DNA of 64,000 bases from Pseudoips prasinana. Its lineage: Eukaryota > Arthropoda > Insecta > Lepidoptera > Nolidae. The first letter of the stretch is position 1. Each line of letters begins with the position of its first letter. A program made the position numbers and the translations under genes. Positions 31,111 to 41,689 of this stretch are shown here, in pieces. Below the pieces are notes generated by a model. It saw only the letters and a list, made by a program, of their open reading frames with translations, ran no database searches and was not told where the DNA came from. The stretch is from assembly GCA_951640165.1 (NCBI GenBank), contig OX621246.1, positions 5,729,001 to 5,793,000 of the forward strand, written 5' to 3'.

Positions 31111-31434
31111 AAAAACTCAGGTTACTGTACTAGCAGCTACTGTATCTCTTAGTCTCTTAGACTTTTACGACATCCATGGGAATTAATGGGGTGGCCATGT
31201 TATTCTCTGCGGGCCGGGAACCACACTTAAGTCTGTGGAAAGGGTTTTGGAAAATTTATAAGATTTTTACTATAATAAAACTCTTTTGCCACTATCCTTG
31301 CTTCGGAAACTAGGTTGCACGCGGATTTGTATGCAGCCTGCCATCGCGTAGCTTACTGCCAATCAGTGCTCATAAGGCCAAAAAATCCAGAGTAGAAATA
31401 CCAATTTAAAAAAAAACATTCATGACATACAAAC
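31111..31434. other. Non-coding spacer
   Basis: Nothing clearly recognised. Confidence 0.4.
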
Positions 31435-31600
31435 ATTTTATTTTTTTATTTGGTCAGTCTACAATTGTTTACACATTACATTTACAGATTCTTCATTAAT
31501 AATAATACAATTTTAAGTGCAACAATTATTTACAGACTAACACCACTTGCATAAATTATAGGTAAATATGTGATAAATATTTTATGTGTGTATATACATA
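31435..31600 (-). mobile_element. LINE 3' end
   Basis: TTTTATTTTTTTATTTGGTC, CTACAATTGTTTACACATTAC and GTGCAACAATTATTTACAGAC parallel 25716-25906. Confidence 0.55.
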
Positions 31601-32274
31601 TATATATATACATACATAAACTGTAAAAATGAAAATTATGACATAGAAAATTAATAATTAATCAATTAACTTAATAAATAATATAATAGGATGGCGTACA
31701 ATACATGAAAATTAAATTAAATAATAACGGTATAAAATAAATTCGTTTCAATTGAATTAAAAACTGATGAAACGTGACTTTCTTAAAAGCTAGCTTTGAC
31801 CTATACGATACTTTCCTCTTATTATCCTTGTTTAGACATTAAACATGTGGTAAAAGTACAAAAATATTCCCACCTTCATAGGATACAGGACAGGATAGGA
31901 TACAGGAATATTATAATAAATTATATGAAAATAGAAATTAGTTTTTAAGTGAAACCAAATTGTTGGCCAAAACTTGGCATCTCCCTTTTGTTTATCAATA
32001 CGTCGCATTAAAATTGTTAGACCAAGCATATGTTGTTTTTAAAATTAGTAAAAATGATGGTGTGAAGGCGCCCCGCTGGCTAGAGAATTGAGATCGGTTT
32101 GATATGTCGCGTGTAATGGGTGCCTATGTTCACTGCCAAGATCAAGGTTACGTGAATTACTGTGGTTCTTCGTGGCTGACCGCAGTTCAGTCTAAATAAG
32201 TTTCACTGTTAATTAATCTCCATTAATTATCGAATAATTGTCGATTTGGTTACCACATTACATGCATCACAAGT
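31601..32274. other. Non-coding spacer
   Basis: AT-rich, with a short TATA/CATA simple repeat near 31595. The 32060-32200 part is more mixed but unassigned. Confidence 0.4.
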
Positions 32275-32765
32275 CTAGTTTAGCCGCAGGTTAGCTAGGG
32301 TCGGCTCCTCAGCGGCGAGGATCGCTTTGGCCCCTTAACGCGTCATCGGTGATCCCGTGCAACTGATCACACCCTCTCTTAGAATTCTGTCCTTTTGCTT
32401 CAGCGGCCCCTGAGCTGTGGCCCGAACCCCAAAAGGGTGGCCTCGGGTATTAGTCCTTTAATTTAAGCTACTGGTTAAGAGCCTTCTGCGCTAGCCAAAT
32501 GCTCATTGCCTTCAATTCTTTAATTTTAATATTGTACAACTAAATTTCAAAATAATAGATTAGTAACTTGTTATTTATTTTAGGATTTAAGATAATATAT
32601 CTGATAAAACAGACCGCACGGACGGACTAATTATTTTTTTGTAATTTTTATACTGTATTGGACTATGTTTATGTACTGCATTGTGATCTTGACAAGTACA
32701 AGTGTATGTTAATACCTACCCAAGTGCTGAATAAATTTCATTATAGTCTAGGGATCGAATACATT
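32275..32765 (+). mobile_element. LINE-like 3' region
   Basis: GGCGAGGATCGCTTTGGCC, then CCCCAAAAGGGTGGCCTCGG, then TTCTTTAATTTTAATATTG.. GACCGCACGGACGGACTAA.. CAAGTGTATGTTAATACC.. CTGAATAAATTTCATT. The reverse complement of 41690-42255 carries the same order, supporting one element with a TTCAT-type tail. Confidence 0.6.
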
Positions 32766-32807
32766 CATTACAGTACATTTTTGTCAGGCCTCTTTATATA
32801 GTGGTTA

Positions 32808-32930
32808 CTGATGCTGACTACTAAGCCAGAGGTCATGGGTTCGAACCCAGCCAGGGTAAATGTTTATGTGTGATAAACACTTATCCTGGCTGAAATGGAA
32901 GTAATTAAAATAACTTATTATGTTTTGTAT
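32808..32930 (+). mobile_element. tRNA-headed SINE fragment
   Basis: TGACTACTAAGCCAGAGGTC with B-box GGTTCGAACCC, then TGTGTGATAAACACTTATCC. A family A-like head; the body is lost at the junction with RTE. Confidence 0.55.
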
Positions 32931-33146
32931 GCACATAGCTCGTAGATCCGACGGCCGTTGGGGCAGAAAGGTTTTCGAGTGGCGACCACGAACCGGAAGA
33001 CGCAGCGTGGACAGGCCCCCTACAAGATGGACCGATGATCTTGTGCGGGTCGCTGGAAACTGCTGGATGCGAGTAGCGCAAGACAGGAAATTGTGGAGAT
33101 CGTTGGGGGAGGCCTTTTCCCAGCAGTGGACGTCTTTCGGCTGATA
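32931..33146 (+). pseudogene. RTE LINE C-terminal fragment, open
   Basis: Encodes HIARRSDGRWGRKVFEWRP, then RPPTRWTDDLVRVAGNCW, to SQQWTSFG and stop. Close to 22735-22932. The usual ATGATG tail is missing, so its right end has been lost. Confidence 0.85.
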
Positions 33147-33217
33147 TCGGCCGATCAATAATTGATCGAAGGAATACCAAGAGCGGAACTAGCTGTAATA
33201 ATAATTTACTTAAATAC

Positions 33218-33665
33218 AATTATCGTGGGACAACTACCACCCTGCTATGTGATCCCAAACTAAGCAGAGCCTGTACTACAACCTGGCAACTGATAAACAT
33301 ACTTTTAGGGCCAGTGCAGACCGAGAGGAGCGCAGCGGAGAGGATTTTATTAAGGCACTAGAAAATCAACTTTAGAATTATAGGAATAAAGTGCATATAT
33401 GCTTGAACCTGACTTATAATGCTCGCGCGGTTTCGGGCATATAATGTTCAAGCATACATGCACTTTATTTAAATAATTTTAAAGTTGATTTTCTAGTGCC
33501 TTAATAAAATCCTCTCCGCTGCGCTCCTCTCGGTCTTCGCTGGCCCTTATATTTCTAAATAGACACATAAATTACAACCAGACACAGAACAAATAATCGT
33601 ACTCATCACACAAAGATTTGTCCTGGGAATCGAACCCGCGGCCTCTGTCTTCTAGCTAGACCAAT
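33218..33665 (-). mobile_element. SINE family A split by a MITE
   Basis: 3' domain at 33225-33306 (GATCCCAAACTAAGCAGAGCC) and, after the MITE, TATATTTCTAAATAGACAC, core and head (GGAATCGAACCCGCGGCC). Confidence 0.8.
33308..33546. mobile_element. MITE with long inverted arms and TTA duplication (family 4)
   Basis: 239 bp bounded by TTA at 33305-33307 and 33547-33549. The left arm GGGCCAGTGCAGACCGAGAG pairs with CTCTCGGTCTTCGCTGGCCC. Pairing continues for about 80-100 bp (GAGCGCAGCGGAGAGGATTT; CACTAGAAAATCAACTTTA). Excising it with one TTA restores the host SINE exactly. The TTA duplication and GG-initial ends point to PIF/Harbinger; this is inference. Confidence 0.85.
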
Positions 33666-33666
33666 T

Positions 33667-34026
33667 AGTTTTGGTATACATCGCCGCCAATATGTCTGCC
33701 ATATAAATATCTAAAAGAGCTAATCTTTTCTGCACAACTTTCCAAATAGATATATTTTCGAGAACTACCCATTGTTTTATTTTATTTATGGCGTGTAAAG
33801 GAACAATGCCGTAAAGTAACAATAATAATACTAAGATTTTAATTTTTCGAAGAATTTTGAAACAATGAACAGCCATAACCTGATCCTTTTATCGTTTTCG
33901 ATTTTTGTTTTTATGTTTAATATTGTTAACTTTAAAGGTAATTTAAATAAAATATTATGATATTTTAGTTGGGAATTAAACTTAAAACTTTGTAAGAAAC
34001 CTGAAATCTGTTTAAGATATCTTTTG
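33667..34026. other. Non-coding spacer
   Basis: AT-rich; nothing recognised. Confidence 0.4.
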
Positions 34027-34030
34027 TTAA

Positions 34031-34646
34031 CCCTTGGTTACTACTCATGGGTCTATGTGACCCTGTAAGATTTAGATATACCATTTTTATACAATAACTC
34101 TTAGACAACCCCACTCCCCCGCTCGTGTATTCTCAGTTTGCGCACGCGCTTGCACGTGGTAGGTGTGTCCAGGCGATCTGTGCTTATTTCGCGTCATAAT
34201 AACAGTGACAGGGTCACGTTGACCCTTGAATAGCAACTACGTCGGTAAGTGAAAAATATATGATTATATATGAAAACGATTTACTGGATGTAAAATATAG
34301 TTCAAACTGCCGATGCCTGAAAGACCTGTCCCAGTTGTCCCTAATGTGGCATCTAAAAGAAAGCGTTGCAGTATATGCCCCTATAAAAAAGATCGGAAAA
34401 CCAATGCCATTTGTTATCATTGTAAAATTCCTATTTGCAATACATGTGCAGTAATTGTTTGCCCAAGTTGTTTAGATAAGAATTAATTGTGTCTCATGCT
34501 ACAACTAAATACATCTCTTTACATAACGTGTAGTTTTTTTTACCGTAAACCTATTTATAAAAAATATAAACAATGTTTTTAAAGGAGGGTCAGAATGACC
34601 CTTGAATAGTGATTGTGTAAAAAATATTTTGAGTATTAACCAAGGG
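34031..34646 (+). mobile_element. piggyBac-derived miniature element, copy 1
   Basis: 616 bp flanked by TTAA at 34027-34030 and 34647-34650, with inverted ends CCCTTGGTTA..TAACCAAGGG. Sub-terminal motifs GGGTCTATGTGACCCTG, GGGTCACGTTGACCC and GGGTCAGAATGACCC are palindromic. The transposase is gone except for its C-terminal cysteine-rich domain (34301-34486). Nearly identical to 35495-36111 in the opposite orientation. Confidence 0.9.
34301..34486 (+). pseudogene. piggyBac transposase C-terminal cysteine-rich domain remnant
   Basis: An open frame of 61 codons after a TAG at 34298 reads LPMPERPVPVVPNVASKRKR followed by a cysteine array and ends LDKN-stop. The array is C-x2-C-x11-C-x2-C-x4-C-x2-C-x4-C-x2-C (RCSICPYKK, CYHCKIPICNTC, CPSC). 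In piggyBac transposases this RING/PHD-like domain recognises the terminal repeats. Here no catalytic core is left, so it cannot be a transposase. It remains free of stops in both copies. Confidence 0.85.
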
Positions 34647-34784
34647 TTAAACCTACGTTAAGGGCGTTAGTGCATAGACAATAGGTACTAGGGTTGCCAA
34701 CTTTCTTTTACTAGAAATAAAGTATATTCAGGTCTATGAAGAATATCAAACAGTATTTTAGAAAAATGAACAGTATTTTGTTTA

Positions 34785-35060
34785 TTGGAACGAAGTTCCT
34801 TATCGCGCGTTGTGAAAGGCGGAAAAAATTCTTACGAAAAGTTGTCACGATACTTTTTGCAGCTGTGCGGCGTGCGCATGTTTCTCTCTCTCTCTGTATC
34901 TTATGGAAAGCAAGCCAGATATTTTCATTTCTATTTCGCATTGAACAGTGAGGTGTCGCGACGATTATTTTTGTTGAGTGTATACAGGTTTTTTGTACAT
35001 AATAAATAATAAGAAATAACTTCGTTCCATCCGGGTGTCCCTTGACACCTCTCAAGTTTT
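34785..35060. repeat. Dispersed element with GGAACGAAGTT inverted ends, second copy
   Basis: Matches 26171-26445 throughout, including TTTGCAGCTGTGCGGCGTGC and GTGTCCCTTGACACCTCTC. A CT-repeat is expanded (CTCTCTCTCTCT). It sits between the two piggyBac-derived copies. Confidence 0.65.
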
Positions 35061-35490
35061 TTATTGTTTTAAATACATATTTTTATCTTACTAATTTAGC
35101 TTATCGCACAACTTACTAATTTACAATCTTTGTGGCTGCGCTGCACTGAGCAGTGAAAGCCCTCTGAGTAAATAAATGTAAATAGTATTTCGAATACTTT
35201 CTTTTTGTTTCGAAAGTTAAAAGTATAATTTAGTTAAAAACAGTATAATAAAATTAAAACAGTATAGTGCGCAATCCTAAAAGGTACAAAGTTGACATTT
35301 ATCTTTTTCTACGTATTTGAACAAAGTTTATAAATATTGAATATAACAATTAAGTAACTAACCTAACCTACCTTACTTTTGTAGAAGTGAATATTCCATT
35401 TATTAACGTTTCAGTAGTAAGAATTGATAATAATAATGTTTAATTGACACCAATTTACATTTTTACATTTCAGTACAATGTTTAGAGTCT
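35061..35490. other. Spacer between the inverted piggyBac-derived copies
   Basis: AT-rich; no gene recognised. Confidence 0.4.
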
Positions 35491-35494
35491 TTAA

Positions 35495-36111
35495 CCCTTG
35501 GTTAATACTCAAAATATTTTTTACACAATCACTATTCAAGGGTCATTCTGACCCTCCTTTAAAAACATTGTTTATATTTTTTATAAATAGGTTTACGGTA
35601 AAAAAAACTACACGTTATGTAAAGAGATGTATTTAGTTGTAGCATGAGACACAATTAATTCTTATCTAAACAACTTGGGCAAACAATTACTGCACATGTA
35701 TTGCAAATCGGAATTTTACAATGATAACAAATGGCATTGGTTTTCCGATCGTTTTTATAGGGGCATATACTGCAACGCTTTCTTTTAGATGCCACATTAG
35801 GGACAACTGGGACAGGTCTTTCAGGCATCGGCAGTTTGAACTATATTTTACATCCAGTAAAACGTTTCCATATATAATCATATAGTTTTCACTTACCGAC
35901 GTAGTTGCTATTCAAGGGTCAACGTGACCCTGTCACTGTTATTATGACGCGAAATAAGCACAGATCGCCTGGACACACCTACCACGTGTAAGCGCGTGCG
36001 AAATACTGAGAATACACGAGCGGGGGAGTGGGGTTGTCTAAGAGTTATTGTATAAAAATGGTATATCTAAATCTTACAGGGTCACATAGACCCATGAGTA
36101 GTAACCAAGGG
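35495..36111 (-). mobile_element. piggyBac-derived miniature element, copy 2 (inverted)
   Basis: 617 bp flanked by TTAA at 35491-35494 and 36112-36115, same ends and sub-terminal palindromes as copy 1. Differences from copy 1 are a few substitutions and small indels. The cysteine-rich frame is again open on the minus strand (35655-35840). Confidence 0.9.
35655..35840 (-). pseudogene. piggyBac cysteine-rich domain remnant, copy 2
   Basis: Same 61-codon frame as in copy 1, with a Lys to Asn change (YKNDRK) and all eight cysteines of the array kept. No catalytic residues are present upstream. Confidence 0.82.
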
Positions 36112-36309
36112 TTAAGGTACTTAAATATTACAAAAGTTGTCGAAAACTGATTCCCAAGCTAGGCTAATTTGCCTGTATTTTGGGAGGCAGTGTACAATCG
36201 TGTACTTATTTTATTTACATTCGAGTATTTATACATTCGATTTATAGTGGTCGATCAATTGATATTCGATTTGGCATAATATACTGATCTGAAGTCCATC
36301 ATATTGTCA

Positions 36310-36400
36310 GCCGAAAGACGTTCACAACTGAACTAGCATGACAATTATGGCATATCCCCTATATGCCATAATCGCCATGCTATTGGCAATTGCAATATAA
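36310..36400 (-). mobile_element. RTE tail plus composite scrap
   Basis: TGTCAGCCGAAAGACGTTCAC then GGCATATCCCC and CATAATCGCCATGC. Confidence 0.5.
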
Positions 36401-36680
36401 TATACAACATGTAACGTAATTAACGCACACCCTCAAACATCCCAATTATAATATTATGTTATAAACATAATACATACACTGAATTTTTTATTGTTATAGT
36501 GCATTGTTATTTACTAAATTAGTTTCTTGGAACAAAGTTTATTTTCCTTTATTTTGATTTGAATGATGGAATTTGTATGAATACAAATAAGTGTAAGATA
36601 AAAAAAAAAAAAAAAAAAACAGTAAACGATTCTGAACAAACTATTTTGAGGATGTGCGTTAATTAAGTTACATGTTGTAT
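36401..36680. mobile_element. MITE family 5, copy 1
   Basis: Inverted ends TATACAACATGTAACGTAAT / GTTACATGTTGTATA, with TTAACGCACACCCTCAAA against GAGGATGTGCGTTAAT. An internal A-run of about 20 is at 36601. The second copy at 53431-53820 is in the opposite orientation and sits in a SINE. Confidence 0.75.
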
Positions 36681-36720
36681 ATATTTTTTTAATGTCTAAG
36701 CCCGCACCTGGGAATTTAGT

Positions 36721-36872
36721 CCTTGTGTCGCGGGGTAGTTTACAAACATATAATAGACGGACACAAATGCCATCCAGACTCAGAACAACTATTTATGGGT
36801 TATACAAATAGTTGGCCGGCCGAGGGCTCGAACCCGCGACACGAAGCGGCGAGGCGACTGTCTCAGCCACAC
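36721..36872 (-). mobile_element. SINE family D
   Basis: Reverse of CCCGCGACACAGG, GTCCGTCTATTATATG, the core GTTCTGAGTCTGGATG, and the head with B-box GGGTTCGAGCCC. Ends at GCCACAC. Short RTE-composite scraps follow to 36960. Confidence 0.8.
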
Positions 36873-37308
36873 AGAATATATATATACCTACAGCTATACA
36901 GAAAGACGCTGCTGCCCGTTGTCTGTTAGATATCCGCTGCCGTCAGCCACACAGTACCAAAATTCACTGCATTATATTATTAGTCCACAAAACGCGTAAA
37001 ACACCTACCTACATATAATATAAGTTTTCCTTATTCTTCTTACATTACCATACTTAATTAAACTTATAAATGATTAACTGTTTTCCTGTACATATAACGT
37101 TACTATATATACCTATGTTATACTCCTAATCTGCATGATACACCTACTAAAGTAGTAGCATAATTAATTCTGATAACTCAAGGTTTTAAACAGCGATACT
37201 TCCCGAAGGTTACAAGGTTGTAACTGAGGTGTATAAATGGAAATAGTTGGTATTGCTGGAGATTCAACCTTTTATCACCACTAAACTAATATACCTAAAT
37301 GTCGTTAC
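36873..37308. other. Non-coding spacer
   Basis: AT-rich; GACGCTGCTGCCCGTTGTC near 36906 is a composite scrap. Nothing else recognised. Confidence 0.4.
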
Positions 37309-37448
37309 AAATCTCAAAAATGGGAAATAAATAAATTTCATCGTCCGGCGGGTCTCGAACCTGCACCATCTATCAATCCGGGGTAGGCGCTCTGCGTTAA
37401 GCTACGAACGATACACGCCGGCAGATCAAATTTAAGATTCCCTTGCTA
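37309..37448 (-). mobile_element. SINE family F (tRNA-headed), copy 1
   Basis: On the minus strand: AAATTTGATCTGCCGGCGTG, then a tRNA-like unit CGTTCGTAGCTTAACGCAG with anticodon-arm CTACC..GGTAG-like pairing (one change) and B-box GGTTCGAGACC, then CCGCCGGACGATG and ATTTCCCATTTTTGAGATT. It cannot be a functional tRNA gene: the loop base before the anticodon position is C not T, and copies are dispersed with flanking non-tRNA sequence. Confidence 0.7.
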
Positions 37449-37560
37449 ACACCCTTCCGGAGGATGTAGGTATTATCTATCGGCTTTGTTTTCTAGAAAC
37501 ATGGCCGACTGATATGTTCGCAGTTGCATGTGAAAGATCATATCATATTGATAATACCTT

Positions 37561-37727
37561 CCAAATTATTAAATTTGAAGTTTATAGCATTATTCGCAAT
37601 GCAAATCGTTAGCGTTAATCTAATCTCAAAAATGGGAAATAATAAATTTCATCGTCCGGCGGGTCTCGAACCTGCACCATCTACCAATCCGGGGTAGGCG
37701 CTCTGCGTTAAGCTACGAACGATACAA
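37561..37727 (-). mobile_element. SINE family F, copy 2
   Basis: Same tRNA-like unit as copy 1, lacking the AAATTTGATCTGCC leader, but with a longer 3' body (GATTAACGCTAACGATTTGC, GCGAATAATGCTATAAAC) that is shared with 49423-49627. Confidence 0.7.
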
Positions 37728-37974
37728 AGCTCTTATAAAAGTTCGGGGCATAGAGATTTTATTTTCATTTATAACTTTATGCACATAAAATAGAACAAAG
37801 GCGGACTTAATGCCCAAGGCATATTCTGCCAGTCAACCTTAGGGTGATTATTATCAAAAAGTAAGCATGTAAGGGCTACACTAAGCTACTTCTAAAATAG
37901 AAAGAACTGGACAACACAATACTCTACTATAAAATCCGATCATAAAACATACATTTAATTTATAACTGGGGGGT
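37728..37974. other. Non-coding spacer
   Basis: Nothing recognised. Confidence 0.4.
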
Positions 37975-38290
37975 TTCTGCTAACAATTTGCGAAGTAAAT
38001 GCTCACGAACTTTTCTTTTAAACCTCTACATTCCGCTACAGTCTTTTGCCAGAAGAGAAAATTTCATCCATATCTTCCGGTGGATGGTCGTCTACCGTAA
38101 GTTTCACAAGAAACTTTTCGCCGCGCACTACCACTCTGTGCAATCAATAAACTGCGTATTTCTGGACATACTCGTAGCAACCTTCAAGAATAGAGCCTAG
38201 TCCTTTCTTAAAGGCCGGCAATGCTCTTATGATACCTCTGGTGTTGCAAGTGTCCATGGACGGCGGTGATCCACTTGCTTGTTAACCTTG
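37975..38290 (-). mobile_element. LINE 3' region
   Basis: Contains CTTTCTTAAAGGCCGGCAATG, CTCTGGTGTTGCAAGTGTCC and GGTGATCCACTTGC, a common lepidopteran LINE 3' segment. Related to 18490 and 40848. Confidence 0.6.
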
Positions 38291-38382
38291 CTTAAAATAT
38301 AGAAAAATAAAACAAGTTTTTTTAAAGCTCCCTTACTTTTCAATAAGTATTACGCCCAAAAACAAAATTGACGTTCTCATAC

Positions 38383-38605
38383 TAATATCCTGGGACACTA
38401 TTCACACACGGCCATCTGATCCTAAATTTAGCAGAGCTTGTGCTATGGAAATCAGGTAACTAATATACTACACACCTACTACTTTTCTTTTGTAAATACA
38501 TACTTATATAGATAATTTCATCTAGATACAGGATAGACAGACATGTTCATACACACAAATATCTGTCCTGGGTGGGAACCCACGACCAGCGGCCTGAAAG
38601 ACAAA
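38383..38605 (-). mobile_element. SINE family B, head eroded
   Basis: TAATATCCTGGGACACTATTC through GACATGTTCATACACAC to a decayed head (GGGAACCCACGACCAGCGGCC). Confidence 0.78.
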
Positions 38606-39430
38606 AAAGACAATTTAATACAGAAATGCAATGAAATATAAATTAAGTTTTGTTAGTACTAGATAGAATCTGGCTTTATTTATTTTGATAAATTATATCA
38701 AAATGATTTTAGTTTATAAGTTTGTATAAAAATATAGTTACATGTAATTCCATTGGGTCACTGTTGGTACCCTTTTCTTGGCTTCAATGGATATTCCAGG
38801 CAACCTCGGTATGGAATAAGGGTAAACTGTATTTTCACATCTAGTAGTAATTTATGTTATCATTTTCTTGTGTACAAATAAAGAGTATTTTACTTTAACT
38901 TTACATTGTAATAATGATGGGAAGGATCGCTTACTAGAGGTATGTACCTACATATATAATCCTTAAGTAACGTCTCCATATTTCAAATAGCATGTACTTA
39001 CGAAATATCTACCTGTTATAAGTAATTATCCACAACAATAGCCCGGTAATTGTGAAAAGAAAACAAAAAGTTTCATCATAAAGTTCCCGAAGTCCAAAAA
39101 TCAAAACAATAATTCCTTTGAACATTATTATACATAATCTTCAAAGGCAAAGTAAGTACAAACCTTGTTACTTTTATTATTACTTAATTTTTATTCTTTA
39201 CCTGTTTCGTTCAGAAATAGCAGCTGTGATCACACGATAGCTTATAAAGGTAGATATTTGTAATTTTAGATATCTTTTTCTATTATTTGCTATCGTGGGA
39301 ATGTACGCAAGGTGTATTTTTGTACACTTGAAGGGTTGTGTAGCGGAAATATTGGTTTAACTTTATCCGTGTTTCGGATATTGTTGTAATAAATTACAGC
39401 ATAGATAGTACATACATCATTAAAGCTATT
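38606..39430. other. Non-coding spacer of 0.8 kb
   Basis: AT-rich; no recognised gene or repeat boundary. TGTACAAATAAAGAGTATTT near 38875 could be a retroelement tail. Confidence 0.4.
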
Positions 39431-39432
39431 TC

Positions 39433-39780
39433 ATTATGTCAGCCGAAAGACGTACAGTGCTGGACAAAAGCCTCCCCCATTTTTTTTATTATTTAGTTAT
39501 TAAGTTTGTCCTAAAGTGATACAGAATCACAAATAAGAACAATAAAATGAAACTTACAGTTATATAATATATACACACTCACTCACTCCCACACACATAC
39601 ATACACACACATCCAGCTTACCATATACCATAAACGCTTGACAGATGGATTAGCGATTGGAGTCTGTTGGCTATATTATTGAGAGGGACGCTGCTGTCCC
39701 TTTCTTTGGTAAAAAATCCCTCAGGGTGACTTATATGCCCACGGGATGTAATGCCGTCATCAACGGCACGATAAACTTAT
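39433..39780 (-). mobile_element. RTE tail and composite, split by simple sequence
   Basis: TGTCAGCCGAAAGACGTAC, GACAAAAGCCTCCCCCAT, then a T-run and (CA)-rich tract, then the composite GCTTGACAGATGGATTAGCG and CCCACGGGATG. Confidence 0.5.
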
Positions 39781-39926
39781 TTATTAAAGACAAATTAATT
39801 ATTTGATTTAAGGAAGTTACAACCGTAGGCTAAACCTCAAAACGCCGTTTACTGATCTGTCCTCTCTCCTTATAGGTATTTGTGGCATAACAATCATTTG
39901 GTGCCAATATTACGAATTTAATTGAT

Positions 39927-40140
39927 GACTAGCTGTGCCCGCGACTTCGTCCGCGTGTTAATTAGTTTATTTCGTTTTTCTTGTAAAATAAAAGACTTTT
40001 TCTAAAATAAAAGTAGCCTAAGTTACACTTTATTACATCAGCTACCTGCCAATAAAAGTCCCGTCAAAATCGGTCCAGCCATTTCAGAGATTAGCCGGAA
40101 CAAACAGACAGACAGACAGACAAAAATTGTAAAAAATGTC
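39927..40140 (+). mobile_element. Helitron-like element (GTGCCCGCGACTTCG type)
   Basis: Begins CTAGCTGTGCCCGCGACTTCG, contains GTCCCGTCAAAATCGGTCC and a (CAGA)n tract. Inserted right after GATGA of the array unit. A related fragment lies at 48573-48735. Confidence 0.55.
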
Positions 40141-40645
40141 ATTTTGGTGTATGTACCGTATATATATTCATATTAATGTAGTAAAAACCGGTTATTTCAA
40201 AATTACAAACAGACTCTCCAATTTTATTTATTTGTATAGATGTAACATGAATATTATTGTTTCTGGTTATAGTTTATTGGTCTGTTTAGTGAAGTACAAT
40301 AATTTTTATGATTATTATTACTAATTTAATTCATGATGTAACGAAAATAATTTAATTTTCCTTGTAATACATTGTATTACATTGTTTAATTCAAGTATTT
40401 ATTGTATTACTCATATTTGTAACATAACAATGTTTTGGCGCCAATATTTAGAATTTAATTAATGGTTTATCATGGATAATGGTATTCCTGGTTATAGTTT
40501 ATTGTTTACGTATGTATTACATTCCATTACATGCATAGTAATAGTAACAGAAAAATGTTTAGGCGCTAATATTACGAATTCAATTGATGATGTAACATGA
40601 ATATGTTTATTCCTGGTATGAGATTATTACATTGTTTTGTTAAGG

Positions 40646-40763
<118 letters not shown>

Positions 40764-40847
40764 GTATAATAAAGTAATACTAAAAAATGTTTTGGCGCCT
40801 GTAATACGAATTTAAATGACGATGTATATTATAATATTAGTTTTTTT

Positions 40848-41078
40848 TATATGATAGCAAGGTGAATGAGCAAGTTGGTCACCGGATGGTAAGTGTTCAC
40901 CGCCGTCTATGGACACTCGCAACACCACTGTAGACGCAAGTGCGCTTCTAATAAAGTAATAGGCTCGCTTCTTGAAGTTTTCCATGTCATACCGGATCGG
41001 AACTACTTCCGTAGTTACTTGATTCCACGGAATGGTAGTGCGCGATATAAAGTTTCTAAAATATACGGTATTTTTCAA
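40848..41078 (-). mobile_element. LINE 3' region inserted in the GGCGCC array
   Basis: GGTCACCGGATGGTAAGTG, CCGCCGTCTATGGACACTCG and GATTCCACGGAATGGTAGTGC parallel 18490 and 37975. Confidence 0.6.
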
Positions 41079-41274
41079 GGTCTTTATTGTATTAAATTAG
41101 ATTCATAATATTCATAGCAGAATAATCTTTTGGCGCCAGTATTACGAATTTAATTGTGTAGAAGTAAAATTATGGTTAGGTAATCTAATTCATTGCTGTT
41201 TGGTCTATTCTTATTAATGATTGAACACGGAAACATGCATTTAAAATACATTTTAATTAGAGAAAACACATGTA

Positions 41275-41408
41275 CAGCCGCAGCACATCAAGCTACCCCA
41301 ATCTTTCAAATTTCCCCATCAGAAAGTGAACCTTATGCTTTTATGATAAAGTTGAAAATCTGTAAAAGAAATTTGACAGATTGGGGTAGCTGGATGTGCT
41401 GTAGTCTG
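41275..41408. mobile_element. TA-flanked hairpin MITE, family 1
   Basis: 134 bp, TA at both sides (41273-41274, 41409-41410). It lies in the opposite orientation to the other two copies, judging from the asymmetric centre (AAGTGAACCTTATGCTTTTATG). Confidence 0.8.
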
Positions 41409-41689
41409 TACATTTTCAAGCTTAAGGCGCCACCAGTTCACGTAAAAATTTCATGCGAGGGGGTGAAGCACGCGCATAGCCCGCCGCTGCTGCGGGGCGG
41501 GAGGGATGCTACGGCACTCGTTGATGCCACGCGCGTGCAGATTCTTGTTATTATTTTCGTTTCGGTGTGCACACAGTGTAAAAATAGTAGTAGTGCAACT
41601 TAAATTTTATGGTAATTAATTTTTTTTTGGGCATAGGAAGTGGTTGATGGGTAAGTTAAATAAATACAGTAATAACTTATGAAATGAAA
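41409..41689. other. Non-coding spacer
   Basis: The GC-rich patch at 41420-41530 (GCTGCTGCGGGGCGGGAGGG) has no assignment. Confidence 0.35.

Noticed and set aside
37309..37730. CRISPR-like pair of repeats with a spacer
   Set aside because: Only two units, eukaryotic context, and the repeats are tRNA-headed SINE copies.
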